A stretch of DNA of 64,000 nucleotides, from NCBI RefSeq assembly GCF_009184635.1, contig NZ_WELI01000005.1, positions 310,001-374,000 on the forward strand. The letters are read 5' to 3'. Source of the DNA: Rudanella paleaurantiibacter. GTDB lineage: Bacteria; Bacteroidota; Bacteroidia; Cytophagales; Spirosomataceae. The translations under genes were made by a program, and so were the position numbers. Shown here piece after piece: positions 25,103 to 34,174 of the stretch. Under the pieces are notes generated by a model. The model searched no databases, was not told where the DNA came from, and saw nothing but the letters and a program-made list of their open reading frames with translations. Each line of letters starts with the position of its first letter. Position 1 is the first letter of the stretch.

Positions 25103-25338
25103 TAAGCAGAAGAATTAGCAGTAGGCAGTGGCAGTAAGCAGTAGGTAGTAGGTAGAAGAATTAGCAGTAGGCAGTGAGCAGTGAGAGTTTACACGTACCT
25201 CTTTCTGCATACTGCCACCGCCTTCTACACACCGCTAACTTTTTCTGCCGACTGCATACTGCCCACTGCTTACTCCCCACCGCCGACCGCCACTACCAAC
25301 TTTTTCTGCCGACTGCTACTGCCTACTGCTACTTTTTG
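25100..25338. repeat. large composite GCAGTAGGCAGT palindrome downstream of lptE
   Basis: The left arm (25100-25186) is a run of AGCAGTAGGCAGT words containing a repeated ~47-bp unit beginning GAAGAATTAGCAGTAGGCAG. The right arm (25202-25338) is a run of CTGCCGACTGC and ACTGCTTACT words with a ~61-bp unit, beginning AACTTTTTCTGCCGACTGC at 25238 and 25299. The two arms are complementary in content. No gene is supported in 25103-25381. Confidence 0.82.
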
Positions 25339-25381
25339 GCTACATTCGTAGCCCTGTGGTCCCCTGACACCGATAGACTCA

Positions 25382-26203
25382 ATGCAATCTGTTGATAAAG
25401 AAACCTTTTCATACTGGGTCACCCACCCCGACGACCTGACAACGGCTGACTTACAGCTTTTGCAGGAAAGTTTAGCCCAATATCCGTACTGCCAGGCGCT
25501 CTACACACTGACCGCCAAAGCAGCCTCTTTACACCGAAAAAGTCAGACAGTGTCGTACACCCGACTGGCAGCGGCCCACGCCCTGAGCCGGAGTGCACTA
25601 CGTAAATTAATGGATAACGAGTTTCAATGGTCCGACAACCTGCTTTCAAAACTGAACGAACTGTCGGCCCGGCAAGTACCCATTCCTGAAGATTACCAGC
25701 AGGAAAGTTACGCCCTCTTCAAATCAAAATCGGGCCTCAACGGTGGGCTCGTCGACTTACCTCTGATTCGGATTCCAGAGCCGACCATGCCCGAGATTGT
25801 GGTGCCCGAGCCCGACGACTCGACCTTGTCGGAAACAACTCTTCAGCAGGACTTGATTGGACACCCCGAAGCCGATGCCGTGGCTCCATCGCCGATGGAG
25901 ACTGCCCGGCAGAAGCAAATCGAAATTATTGAGTCGTTTATTAAGAAAGAACCCGGTCTGGCTCCGCTCCGCTCAAAACTGGGCGATCCTGAGCCGACCA
26001 ATCAGGAAGATTTGGCCGAGCGCAATGCTCCGATTCGGGTAGGGCGCGGTGGTTTAGCCACTGAAAGTTTCGCCAAGATCTTGCTCAAGCAAGGCAAAAC
26101 AGGCAAAGCTATTGAAATCTACGAGCAACTCAGCTTGAAAAATCCCCAGAAAAAAGCGTACTTTGCGGCTAAAATAAGTGAAATAAAAGCGGGGCAGTCC
26201 TGA
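25382..26203 (+). CDS. conserved TPR-like protein of the lptE-secG cluster
   Basis: A 273-residue soluble protein that I do not recognise by name. The N-terminal part (VTHPDDLTTADLQLLQESLAQ, then YPYCQALYTLTAKAA) resembles a conserved Bacteroidota protein found in this gene order. The middle is a proline- and acid-rich linker (about 125-190). The C-terminal 40 residues contain one TPR-like helix pair (SFAKILLKQGKTGKAIEIYE then NPQKKAYFAAKISEI). No signal peptide or enzyme motif is visible. The start lies 44 bases after the large palindrome, with TACATTCG at about 25343 as a possible -7 box. Confidence 0.7.
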   Translation: MQSVDKETFSYWVTHPDDLTTADLQLLQESLAQYPYCQALYTLTAKAASLHRKSQTVSYTRLAAAHALSRSALRKLMDNEFQWSDNLLSKLNELSARQVPIPEDYQQESYALFKSKSGLNGGLVDLPLIRIPEPTMPEIVVPEPDDSTLSETTLQQDLIGHPEADAVAPSPMETARQKQIEIIESFIKKEPGLAPLRSKLGDPEPTNQEDLAERNAPIRVGRGGLATESFAKILLKQGKTGKAIEIYEQLSLKNPQKKAYFAAKISEIKAGQS

Positions 26204-26299
26204 GTCAATCGGTCTGATCGAGCATATTGTCAATGAACGTTGTTGCTCTCCTCCACACGCACTTAAGACAAAAACAGTAACAGAAACTCCTTTTTTTAC

Positions 26300-26719
26300 A
26301 TGGTTACGGCAACAATTATTGTCATTTGCATCTTAACAGTCCTGCTTATCCTGATCGTACTCGTTCAGAACTCAAAAGGTGGCGGTTTCGCCGGTGAGTT
26401 TGGCGGACTGGGCTCCAACCAGCTGATGGGCGTCAAGAAAACGACTGACCTCCTTGAGCAAATCACCTGGGGCTTGGGCATCGGGGTGATGGTACTGACA
26501 CTGGCTTCGTACGTGATGGTTGACAAAACCAACACCGGCGGTGGTATCAATAGCGTTAACGTTGACCGTGCGGCTACCCGGGCTCTGCCAGGTGCTTCGG
26601 CTCCGGCTCCCGCAGCAGCTCCGGCTGCTGGCACGCAACAAGCAGCCCCCGCTACACAGGGCGCAGCTACACCAGCTCCAGCTACGGCACCTGCTACTTC
26701 AGGCTCTGCTCAGAAGTAA
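26300..26719 (+). CDS. secG: preprotein translocase subunit SecG
   Basis: A 139-residue inner-membrane protein of the SecYEG translocon. The first helix (ATIIVICILTVLLILIVLVQ) is followed by the family motif NSKGGGFAGEFGG, then GVKKTTDLLEQITW and the second helix (GLGIGVMVLTLASYVMV). The last ~50 residues are an Ala/Pro/Thr-rich tail, longer than in E. coli but usual in Bacteroidota. 26204-26299 upstream holds no recognisable element. An intrinsic terminator follows. Confidence 0.93.
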   Translation: MVTATIIVICILTVLLILIVLVQNSKGGGFAGEFGGLGSNQLMGVKKTTDLLEQITWGLGIGVMVLTLASYVMVDKTNTGGGINSVNVDRAATRALPGASAPAPAAAPAAGTQQAAPATQGAATPAPATAPATSGSAQK

Positions 26720-26736
26720 GCCAACTTATACTGACA

Positions 26737-26773
26737 AAAAGGCCCGCAACCTCGGAGGTTGTGGGCCTTTTTG
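26737..26773 (+). terminator. intrinsic terminator after secG
   Basis: A 12-bp stem GGCCCGCAACCT with AGGTTGTGGGCC (one G-T pair) and a 3-base loop has A5 before it and T5 after it. It is probably bidirectional. Confidence 0.9.
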
Positions 26774-26800
26774 CGTTGGCACCTCGTAGAATCGATATGA

Positions 26801-27092
26801 ATTGAACGCGGATGACGCGGATTTAACGAATTCGCGCTGATAAGTAGATCCGCGGAAATCGGCCCAATCCGCGTCATCCGCGTTCAATTTTTTGAATTTA
26901 AATAGCACGCGGATAACGCAGATCTAACGAATTCGCGCTAATTATAAATCCGTAAAAATCAGCCCAATCCGTGTCCTCAGCGTACCAATCTTTTGAATTA
27001 ATAATGGCACGCGGATAACGTAGATTTAGGGAATTCGCGCTGATTATAAATCCGTGAAAATCCGCCTAAGCCGTGTCATCTGCGTGCCCAAT
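26801..27092. repeat. three tandem ~100-bp copies of a CGCGGAT palindrome
   Basis: Copy 1 (26801-26888) has perfect 23-bp arms, 26801-26823 with 26866-26888, made of ACGCGGATGACGCGGATT words. Copies 2 (about 26905-26989) and 3 (about 27007-27092) keep the order GCACGCGGATAACG, GAATTCGCGCT, ATAAATCCGT and the right arm, but the arms have decayed. The spacing is about 100 and 102 bases. It fills the gap between the secG terminator and the next gene. Confidence 0.88.
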
Positions 27093-27117
27093 CTTTCGCA
27101 CGGAATCACTCAATTAC

Positions 27118-29181
27118 TTACAAGGCCCAGGCTACGGCAAAACCTGCCGGTAGTCCTTCTTTAACCTGCGTTGTGATAATCAATTGGCCAGTCGGTACGC
27201 CCAGACGGGTCAGCTCGTCGCGGAAACCGTTTTCCATTTGCCGAAGCGCACTTTCTTTCTGTCCTGTCAATTCAATACTCAGCTTTTGGGAAGGCTGCGC
27301 GCGCAGATGCTGCACCAGCGCCGAGGCCACCGTCGGCACCGCCCGCGGCCCCTGTACAAAAGCCCGGCGGAGTTGAGCCAGCAAAAGGGCATCGGTATCG
27401 CTCAGGCCAGCCACCGGAAGAGTCCGGTCTTTCAGAAGGCAGCCGTCCAGTTCGTTTAACCCCACTTCCGACTGACACAAATCCCGCTGATCGGGCGTAC
27501 CATCGTTATCCGTATCGGGGCAACCGGCCATGTCGGCCCGGCCCACAATAGTCGGGCACTCATCTCGGTCGTCGCCGACACCATCGTTATCCGTGTCGGG
27601 GCAGCCATTATAGCGGGCCAGCCCCGGCACTTTGGGGCAACGGTCATCTTTATCGAGCACCCCATCGAGGTCGGTATCCGGGCATCCGTTGGTCGCTACG
27701 GGTCCGGCAACGGTTGGGCAGGTATCGTCGGAGTCCGCTACGCCATCGAGGTCGGTATCCGGGCAACCACCAAACGCCAGCACACCCGGTACATCGGGGC
27801 AACGGTCCAGTTTATCAGAAACCCGGTCTTTGTCGCGGTCTTTAGGCCGGCGGGCGTTGAACGGGAGTGAAAGACCCGCGTACACGTGCGGAGGCAAACC
27901 ATTGTCGCCAAAAATACCCAGCAGATTGTCGGAGCCGAAGATAAAAATACCTGCCTTGCCGTGCAGACCAAGGGCTACCTTCTGAATATCGGGGTAATAG
28001 TAAACGGTTCCGGCTAACTCGCCCCCCGGCCCTTCGGAGCGTGGCCCCACGGCCAATACCGCCCCCCGGTACAGACCCGCGTTCGTTTGAATCGGCATGG
28101 CTGTCTGATACACCACATTACCAAACCACGAGCGGCCCAGGTAAACATCCAGTTGCACCGAGGTCGTTTGTGGCAATCGGCGGACGGCTTCACCCGTTAC
28201 CAGGCTCGTTGTTGGCCCGAACTGACTTAACAACTGCGACTCAATCTGATTAGGTGCTTTATCTTCGTAATCGGTGCGCCGAAACGTACCGCTCCGGTTG
28301 GCTGTCGCGTAGGTTGTGATGCGGTTGTATTGTATCTCGCCAATGTCCAGCACCGAAAACCCAATCCGAAACAGGTATTTAGTCATTTCCTCGGCCGCCC
28401 GACGCTTACCATCCATTTCGTAGCGGTAAAACCGTTGTTTTGGCCGGAACTCATACGCTACGCCCACATCGTACCCGGTTCCGCGACCCGCCGAGGGTCC
28501 AGCCAGTTTTTGCCCCAGGCTTGCCCCGTCAAACGAAGCCAGGTCGGTAGTATTGCCGCTAATGGCTCCGGCCGTGTAGCCGGGCGCACCGGCCGTACCA
28601 CCGGCAAAAGAAGCCTGCGCACTCAGGTCGGTACGTTGCAGGCCGCGCAAAACCTTAGCCGTAGCCCCTACTTTAAGGTGATGCGTTTCAATGTCGATCA
28701 GCGACACCGCGTACGAAATGGCGTATTCAGTATAGCCCTCGGCCGCAAAATTGAACGATTGCAACCCGGCAGGTGCGGTTGGGTTGGTACCGTTAATCCA
28801 CCGAATCAGTTCATAATTACCACCTAATGCGTAGCCCGACCGGTAGCGGGTAGTCAGCCCGACGGCATGACGTTTCCGGCCAAATTGCGCCATAACCGCC
28901 GGTCCACGTACCTCGGCCCGATTTACCCCTCGGGGCGACCCCGCCGAAAACAGGGCTTTACCAAACGGCGCAACGCCGACCGGCAGCGGCTGCCGGGTAA
29001 AATCGAACGCACCAAACCCCAGGTTGAGTTGGAAACTAAGCCGCGAGTCGGCCATTGAACTCGGATTCAGGTAGATACCGTGCGTACCTGCGTAGTTGCT
29101 TGTTTGGAGAGGAATGAGGGGTTGGGCAAAGGCGGGTAGAGAGGCCAGTAAACCAGATAGCAGAAGGCCGGATTGTTTCAT
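27118..29181 (-). CDS. outer-membrane DUF5723-like protein with thrombospondin type 3 repeats
   Basis: A 687-residue exported protein. I start at 29181 (MKQSGLLLSGLLASLPAFAQ, signal peptide). Residues ~25-440 look like a beta-barrel with SNYAGTHGIYLNPSSMADSR near the start, similar to DUF5723 proteins. Next come about five calcium-binding TSP3 repeats (DTDLDGVADSDDTCPTVAG, DTDNDGVGDDRDECPTIVG and similar). The C-terminal ~115 residues hint at an OmpA-like fold but lack the usual peptidoglycan-binding NxxL...R motif. It may link the outer membrane to another layer. Expression is separate from secG by orientation. Confidence 0.78.
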   Translation of the reverse strand: MKQSGLLLSGLLASLPAFAQPLIPLQTSNYAGTHGIYLNPSSMADSRLSFQLNLGFGAFDFTRQPLPVGVAPFGKALFSAGSPRGVNRAEVRGPAVMAQFGRKRHAVGLTTRYRSGYALGGNYELIRWINGTNPTAPAGLQSFNFAAEGYTEYAISYAVSLIDIETHHLKVGATAKVLRGLQRTDLSAQASFAGGTAGAPGYTAGAISGNTTDLASFDGASLGQKLAGPSAGRGTGYDVGVAYEFRPKQRFYRYEMDGKRRAAEEMTKYLFRIGFSVLDIGEIQYNRITTYATANRSGTFRRTDYEDKAPNQIESQLLSQFGPTTSLVTGEAVRRLPQTTSVQLDVYLGRSWFGNVVYQTAMPIQTNAGLYRGAVLAVGPRSEGPGGELAGTVYYYPDIQKVALGLHGKAGIFIFGSDNLLGIFGDNGLPPHVYAGLSLPFNARRPKDRDKDRVSDKLDRCPDVPGVLAFGGCPDTDLDGVADSDDTCPTVAGPVATNGCPDTDLDGVLDKDDRCPKVPGLARYNGCPDTDNDGVGDDRDECPTIVGRADMAGCPDTDNDGTPDQRDLCQSEVGLNELDGCLLKDRTLPVAGLSDTDALLLAQLRRAFVQGPRAVPTVASALVQHLRAQPSQKLSIELTGQKESALRQMENGFRDELTRLGVPTGQLIITTQVKEGLPAGFAVAWAL

Positions 29182-29281
29182 TCGCTTGTGTATGGGTACA
29201 AAACGAAGATACGGCATTCTACCACGGAGACGCGGGTAAACTGCCGTATCGGTCACGAAAGTTATTCAATGTCGGCCTACA

Positions 29282-29989
29282 TCAGGCCAATGCCTTTGCA
29301 ATTAATTGCTGGGCAATGGGCAGCAGGGTTTCTTCTTCTGGATAGGGCAACTCGCTCTCCAGCCGGTACGTTGCCGGGTTGGGCAGGTGCTGATACCGAC
29401 GAATCAGATCGAGTTTGAGGTGCTCAAAGGGCGTTGTAAGGCCGCGCCGAACCCGGTCGACGAACTGAAACCGGACAAGCCGCCCGCCGGGAGTCCCCTC
29501 GGCATAGAGCGTCAGGGCAAATTGATAGATAGCGGTTTCGTATCCACGCCTAAAATGCAGAAACAAGTACCCTTCGGCCGGTTTGATGGGCAGCAGCCCC
29601 ACCGGTTCGAGGGTAAGTTTGGCAGCAATATCCTGCCAAATTTGCAGTCCATCTGTCAGCATTTGATTAAAGCGCGGCAAGGCAAAGTCGACAATGGCAT
29701 CCACTTCGGCCATAATCGGGTCCTCCGTTACCTCGGATTTATACTCGATTCGGGGGGGTGGGCCACTTATTCCGGCTACACGCTTGGGGAACCTCTCATT
29801 AAGCGTACCTTTGCGCCGTCGAAAACGAAGACCAGCCTCGTAATGGTTACGGAGTTCAGGAATATCGGGACAAAGCTTGCGCTCATCGAACCGTTTCTGA
29901 ACAGCCTGTAAATAAGCCAAAACGACATATTTTTTGTACTCGGCATCAATCCAATCCTGTGTCAGCCAGTTCGCATCCAGTGATCTCAT
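29282..29989 (-). CDS. conserved protein of unknown function
   Basis: A 235-residue soluble protein that I cannot name. It starts MRSLDANWLTQDWIDAEYKK and is rich in charged helices, with a basic patch GLRFRRRKGTLNERFPKRV (about 72-90) and an IMAEVDAIVDFALPRFNQML helix. No signal peptide, membrane helix or catalytic motif is visible. It is divergent from groES and likely shares the 29990-30232 control region. Codon use matches the host, so it is probably a real resident gene. Confidence 0.7.
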   Translation of the reverse strand: MRSLDANWLTQDWIDAEYKKYVVLAYLQAVQKRFDERKLCPDIPELRNHYEAGLRFRRRKGTLNERFPKRVAGISGPPPRIEYKSEVTEDPIMAEVDAIVDFALPRFNQMLTDGLQIWQDIAAKLTLEPVGLLPIKPAEGYLFLHFRRGYETAIYQFALTLYAEGTPGGRLVRFQFVDRVRRGLTTPFEHLKLDLIRRYQHLPNPATYRLESELPYPEEETLLPIAQQLIAKALA

Positions 29990-30130
29990 AAGATAAAAGC
30001 GACGTATTGGAACGGGATAATTTATGGCATTCCCCCTAAAAAACCAAATTTTATACCCCTTTTTCGCAGTCTAACAGCCAATTTGTAAGACCTACCGGTA
30101 AAACGGTCGTCCAGACAAAAAGGCTGAAAT

Positions 30131-30165
30131 TTTGACAGAGTGGCGCAACTGGCACAGCATTTGGT
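30131..30165 (+). promoter_or_regulatory. candidate groES promoter: sigma-54-like or sigma-A-like
   Basis: TGGCAC (30150-30155), five bases, then TTGGT (30161-30165) fits the sigma-54 -24/-12 pattern except that the -12 GC is GG. The same region offers TTTG at 30131-30134 and AGCATTTG at 30156-30163, a weak sigma-A pair with a 21-base spacer. It lies 70-100 bases before the groES start. Confidence 0.4.
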
Positions 30166-30232
30166 AAACGGGGAGTGTCATACTAATTCGGTGTATAACC
30201 AAATTTTTAACAACCTTAATCACATTACTGTC

Positions 30233-30526
30233 ATGACAACAGCAATGGAAGATGTAAAAGTGAACGTAAAACCGCTGGCAGACCGCGTGCTTGTAGAAGC
30301 TGCACCGGCTGAAGAAAAAACGGCTTTCGGGATTATCATTCCTGACACGGCCAAGGAAAAACCACAACGTGGTACTGTTGTAGCCGTTGGTAATGGCAAA
30401 AAAGATGAGCCGCTCACAGTACAGGTTGGCGACACGGTTCTCTACGGCAAATATGCTGGCACGGAGATCACGGTTGATGGCAAAGAGTACCTCATCATGC
30501 GCGAATCAGACATTTTCGCGATCCTT

Positions 30527-30529
<3 letters not shown>
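30233..30529 (+). CDS. groES: co-chaperonin GroES
   Basis: The 10-kDa heptameric lid of the GroEL folding chamber. Typical sequence includes [23 protein letters not shown] (residues ~13-35), the mobile loop region and [19 protein letters not shown], ending REDSDIF-like as [11 protein letters not shown] place the start at 30233 (98 residues); the internal ATG at 30245 would give 94 and is equally possible. The frame extends to 30140, but that part crosses the promoter region. groEL follows after 120 bases that contain a palindromic element. Confidence 0.96.
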
Positions 30530-32358
<1,829 letters not shown>

Positions 32359-32366
32359 TATCTTTG
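32359..32366 (+). promoter_or_regulatory. candidate -7 box of the toxin-antitoxin operon
   Basis: TATCTTTG matches TAnnTTTG exactly and lies 16 bases before the antitoxin ATG, immediately after the groEL terminator. No convincing -33 element is seen. Confidence 0.5.
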
Positions 32367-32382
32367 TTTAAAAACAAACACC

Positions 32383-32667
32383 ATGCTGACGATACAGGTT
32401 AACGACGCAAGGCTGGAACAGCAATTAATCGAACAAGCGCAGGCGAAAGGTAAAACGGCTGAACAGCTTGCCACCTCCATACTGGCCGAGGCCCTGAATC
32501 AACTGGATCCTCTGCCCTTTTCATTCCCTCGTCTAGACCCAACCCAACATAGCCGACCCCTCCAGTTCGACGTTGATTCTGAAACGGATAACGCGCCGGT
32601 TTTTGAGCATGTTACTGACACGGTTGAATTTGCGAACGAATTGCGACAAAACGCCTGGAAACGGTAA
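32383..32667 (+). CDS. putative antitoxin of a PIN-domain toxin-antitoxin pair
   Basis: A 94-residue protein. The N-terminal half is a helix-rich Glu/Gln/Ala segment (MLTIQVNDARLEQQLIEQAQ, then GKTAEQLATSILAEALNQL) like a ribbon-helix-helix DNA-binding start. The C-terminal half is less ordered and acidic, as expected for toxin neutralisation (DVDSETDNAPVFEHVTDTVE). It was judged an antitoxin mainly from its position: its stop TAA shares one base with the ATG of a PIN protein. Several Bacteroidota PIN modules have such antitoxins of about 70-95 residues. Confidence 0.72.
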   Translation: MLTIQVNDARLEQQLIEQAQAKGKTAEQLATSILAEALNQLDPLPFSFPRLDPTQHSRPLQFDVDSETDNAPVFEHVTDTVEFANELRQNAWKR

Positions 32668-33047
32668 TGCTGCTGGTCGACACGAATATTTTGATTGACT
32701 ATTTACGCCAAAAATCAGAAGCTATTGCCTTTGTCAATCATTTTGGAAAAGGTAATCTGGCCTTGTCCCCCATTGTTATTATGGAAGTTTTTCAAGGGGT
32801 ACTCAACAAAGCTGATTTTAATCGTACTCAGAAAGCACTGAACGGCTTCGCTGTACTTGATCTGGACACATCGGTTGCCCAACTGGCGATGCAACTTCAA
32901 CAGCATTACGTTCTTTCGCATCAATTAAGTATACCAGATGCCTTTATAGCCGCAACTGCTTTAATCTACAACATTGAGTTAAGGACGTACAATCTCAAGG
33001 ATTTTCGCTTCATTCCAGGTATTCGGCTATCAGATCAGTTAAGTTGA
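32667..33047 (+). CDS. PIN-domain ribonuclease toxin (VapC-like)
   Basis: A 126-residue PIN-domain protein, the usual VapC length. The acidic active-site residues are visible: D5 in LLVDTNILIDYL, E41 in IVIMEVFQGV, D90 in LSIPDAFIAATAL, and a later Asp in LKDFRFI. VapC toxins cleave tRNA or rRNA when the antitoxin is lost. The gene overlaps the antitoxin by one base. The pair sits between the two copies of the groEL 3' end, so it was probably inserted there. Confidence 0.9.
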   Translation: MLLVDTNILIDYLRQKSEAIAFVNHFGKGNLALSPIVIMEVFQGVLNKADFNRTQKALNGFAVLDLDTSVAQLAMQLQQHYVLSHQLSIPDAFIAATALIYNIELRTYNLKDFRFIPGIRLSDQLS

Positions 33048-33060
33048 AATTTGACAGCCT

Positions 33061-33192
33061 CCTCATTGCCAACGAGCCCGAAGAGGCTCCAGCTGGTGGT
33101 GGCGGCATGGGCGGCATGATGTAATAAATGCGCTTTAAAATACGAACACCAGCTGTTGGCTTTTGAGCTGGCAACGGGGGTTTTGGTTTTGT
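33061..33192 (+). pseudogene. direct repeat copy 2: detached groEL 3' end plus degenerate terminator
   Basis: CCTCATTGCCAACGAGCCCG and what follows repeats the codons for [19 protein letters not shown] and the stop. It carries two substitutions and lacks 18 bases of copy 1. The downstream hairpin is also copied, with changed but still pairing stem bases (CCAGCT with AGCTGG) before GGGGGTTTTGGTTTT. There is no start codon or rest of groEL. 33193-33390 beyond it holds only a TATATTTG box (33367-33374) with no convincing gene. Confidence 0.88.
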
Positions 33193-33390
33193 GTTGGTAA
33201 GGCTGGGAAAGCGATCCTGAGGCTATACTCAGGCCGCCATCCCCGATTTTCGAGGAAGTATTGGCCTGACAATACAAAAAAATACTGCACAGAAAGTACT
33301 ACATCAAAAAGCCAAATGACCCTTGGAAAAGGTCAAATCAATACAGGAATCGCGGCAAAACTTTCGTATATTTGAGAGTTATGCGAAAGG

Positions 33391-33648
33391 CTAACCAGCC
33401 CACCGCTCTAACTTTGAGTTGTTCAAAAAATTCTCCAACCAATGATTTTCGCAGGTTTCACAAAAGTAAATATTGCCAGTGTGTTGCCCTATCCTTGCTC
33501 TACTTGTGTTTACGTTTGAGTAAGTTGTATCGTTTTGTTCCATACACCCACCGCAATCAGGACATTCAAGCCCTTCGCATAACACGGGTTTTGCGTCAGG
33601 CGGGCTGACGTGCAAGTTTTCAGCTTCTGTATTTCTATTTAACTCCAT
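33391..33648 (-). CDS. small zinc-ribbon protein of unknown function
   Basis: An 85-residue protein from the ATG at 33648. Two CxxC knuckles are visible (CPDCGGC at about residue 30 and YFCETCENHW at about 62), consistent with a single structural zinc ribbon. The first ~25 residues, including HVSPPDAKPVLCEG, are encoded by the loop and 5' arm of the attC-like element L, so the gene overlaps that element on the opposite strand. It may be a former cassette gene. The longer frame to 33690 uses TTG and lies entirely in the element. Confidence 0.5.
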   Translation of the reverse strand: MELNRNTEAENLHVSPPDAKPVLCEGLECPDCGGCMEQNDTTYSNVNTSRARIGQHTGNIYFCETCENHWLENFLNNSKLERWAG

Positions 33649-33707
33649 CTGTAATTCAACTTTTGTATTTCTAAATCCACCCGAACGCAAAGCCCTCGAA
33701 CGTTATC
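33579..33707 (+). repeat. attC-like element L, left boundary of the AT-rich cassette
   Basis: ATAAC at the 5' end and GTTAT at the 3' end are complementary core-like sites. The 5' arm CGGGTTTTGCGTCAGGCGGG (33585-33604) pairs imperfectly with the 3' arm CCACCCGAACGCAAAGCCC (33677-33695), leaving a ~70-base loop. Element R (42538-42670) is homologous in the same orientation but has different, still complementary stem bases. Confidence 0.78.
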
Positions 33708-33735
33708 GCTCAGTATAAAAAGACGGCCAACACAC

Positions 33736-33802
33736 ATTCAAGCACATTTGGTTTTGCCCGACACATAAAGCCGACCCTTCGCAAAACCAAAAGAGCTTGA
33801 AT
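33736..33802. repeat. hairpin HL with ACA/AGA internal loop
   Basis: ATTCAAGC, unpaired ACA, TTTGGTTTTGC, a 23-base loop, GCAAAACCAAA, unpaired AGA, GCTTGAAT. Both stems are perfect. It lies 29 bases inside element L and has the same shape as the hairpin at 42418-42476. Confidence 0.85.
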
Positions 33803-33834
33803 TTTTCCCACCGCCCGGACGACAACTATAAAAA

Positions 33835-33857
33835 TAAATCATAATTTTGATGATTTA
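33835..33857 (+). promoter_or_regulatory. operator-like palindrome over the -7 box of the XRE gene
   Basis: TAAATCAT, 7 bases, ATGATTTA form a perfect 8-bp inverted repeat. The exact -7 box TAATTTTG (33842-33849) sits in its centre, 29 bases before the XRE ATG. This is a natural site for autorepression by the XRE protein. Confidence 0.6.
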
Positions 33858-33877
33858 GTCCAAACAATAACAACAAG

Positions 33878-34174
33878 ATGAATTCTTTTGGAGAATATTT
33901 GAGAAACAGACGAGAACAACTGGGACTTCCATTAAGGAAAGTTGCAGCCGAACTTGACATTGACACTTCCATTTTAAGCAAGATTGAAAGAAGTGAACGT
34001 GCAGCGACAAAAGAAATGCTGCCGACACTATCTAAGACTTTGGAAGTTCAGGAAAAGGAAATGGAAATTGAATTCATCAAAGCGTTTATTCTGTCTGACA
34101 TAGGAGATTTAAAATTTTTGAAAAGCGGCTTAGAAGAAACGCTGAACACCATTAAAAGCCGCAAGCAAATATGA
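33878..34174 (+). CDS. XRE-family regulator of the defence operon
   Basis: A 98-residue DNA-binding protein. Residues 5-60 form a Cro/cI-type helix-turn-helix: FGEYLRNRREQLGLPLRKVA, then ELDIDTSILSKIERSER. The C-terminal part is a helical tail, possibly for dimerisation. It is the first gene of the cassette and its stop overlaps the helicase ATG (ATGA at 34171-34174). It probably represses the operon through the palindrome at 33835-33857, as controller proteins of restriction systems do. AT-rich codons mark it as acquired. Confidence 0.88.
   Translation: MNSFGEYLRNRREQLGLPLRKVAAELDIDTSILSKIERSERAATKEMLPTLSKTLEVQEKEMEIEFIKAFILSDIGDLKFLKSGLEETLNTIKSRKQI

Noticed and set aside
24558..25338. CRISPR array (regular GCAGTA repeats)
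   Set aside because: The words are contiguous and irregular, without unique spacers of constant length, and form palindromic arms. No cas genes are present.
25174..25395. 73-codon plus-strand frame after lptE
   Set aside because: It consists of translated palindrome words and intergenic sequence, with no protein-like features.
33372..33608. Plus-strand frame following a TATATTTG box
   Set aside because: The translation has no domain and runs into element L. The box alone is not enough to call a gene.
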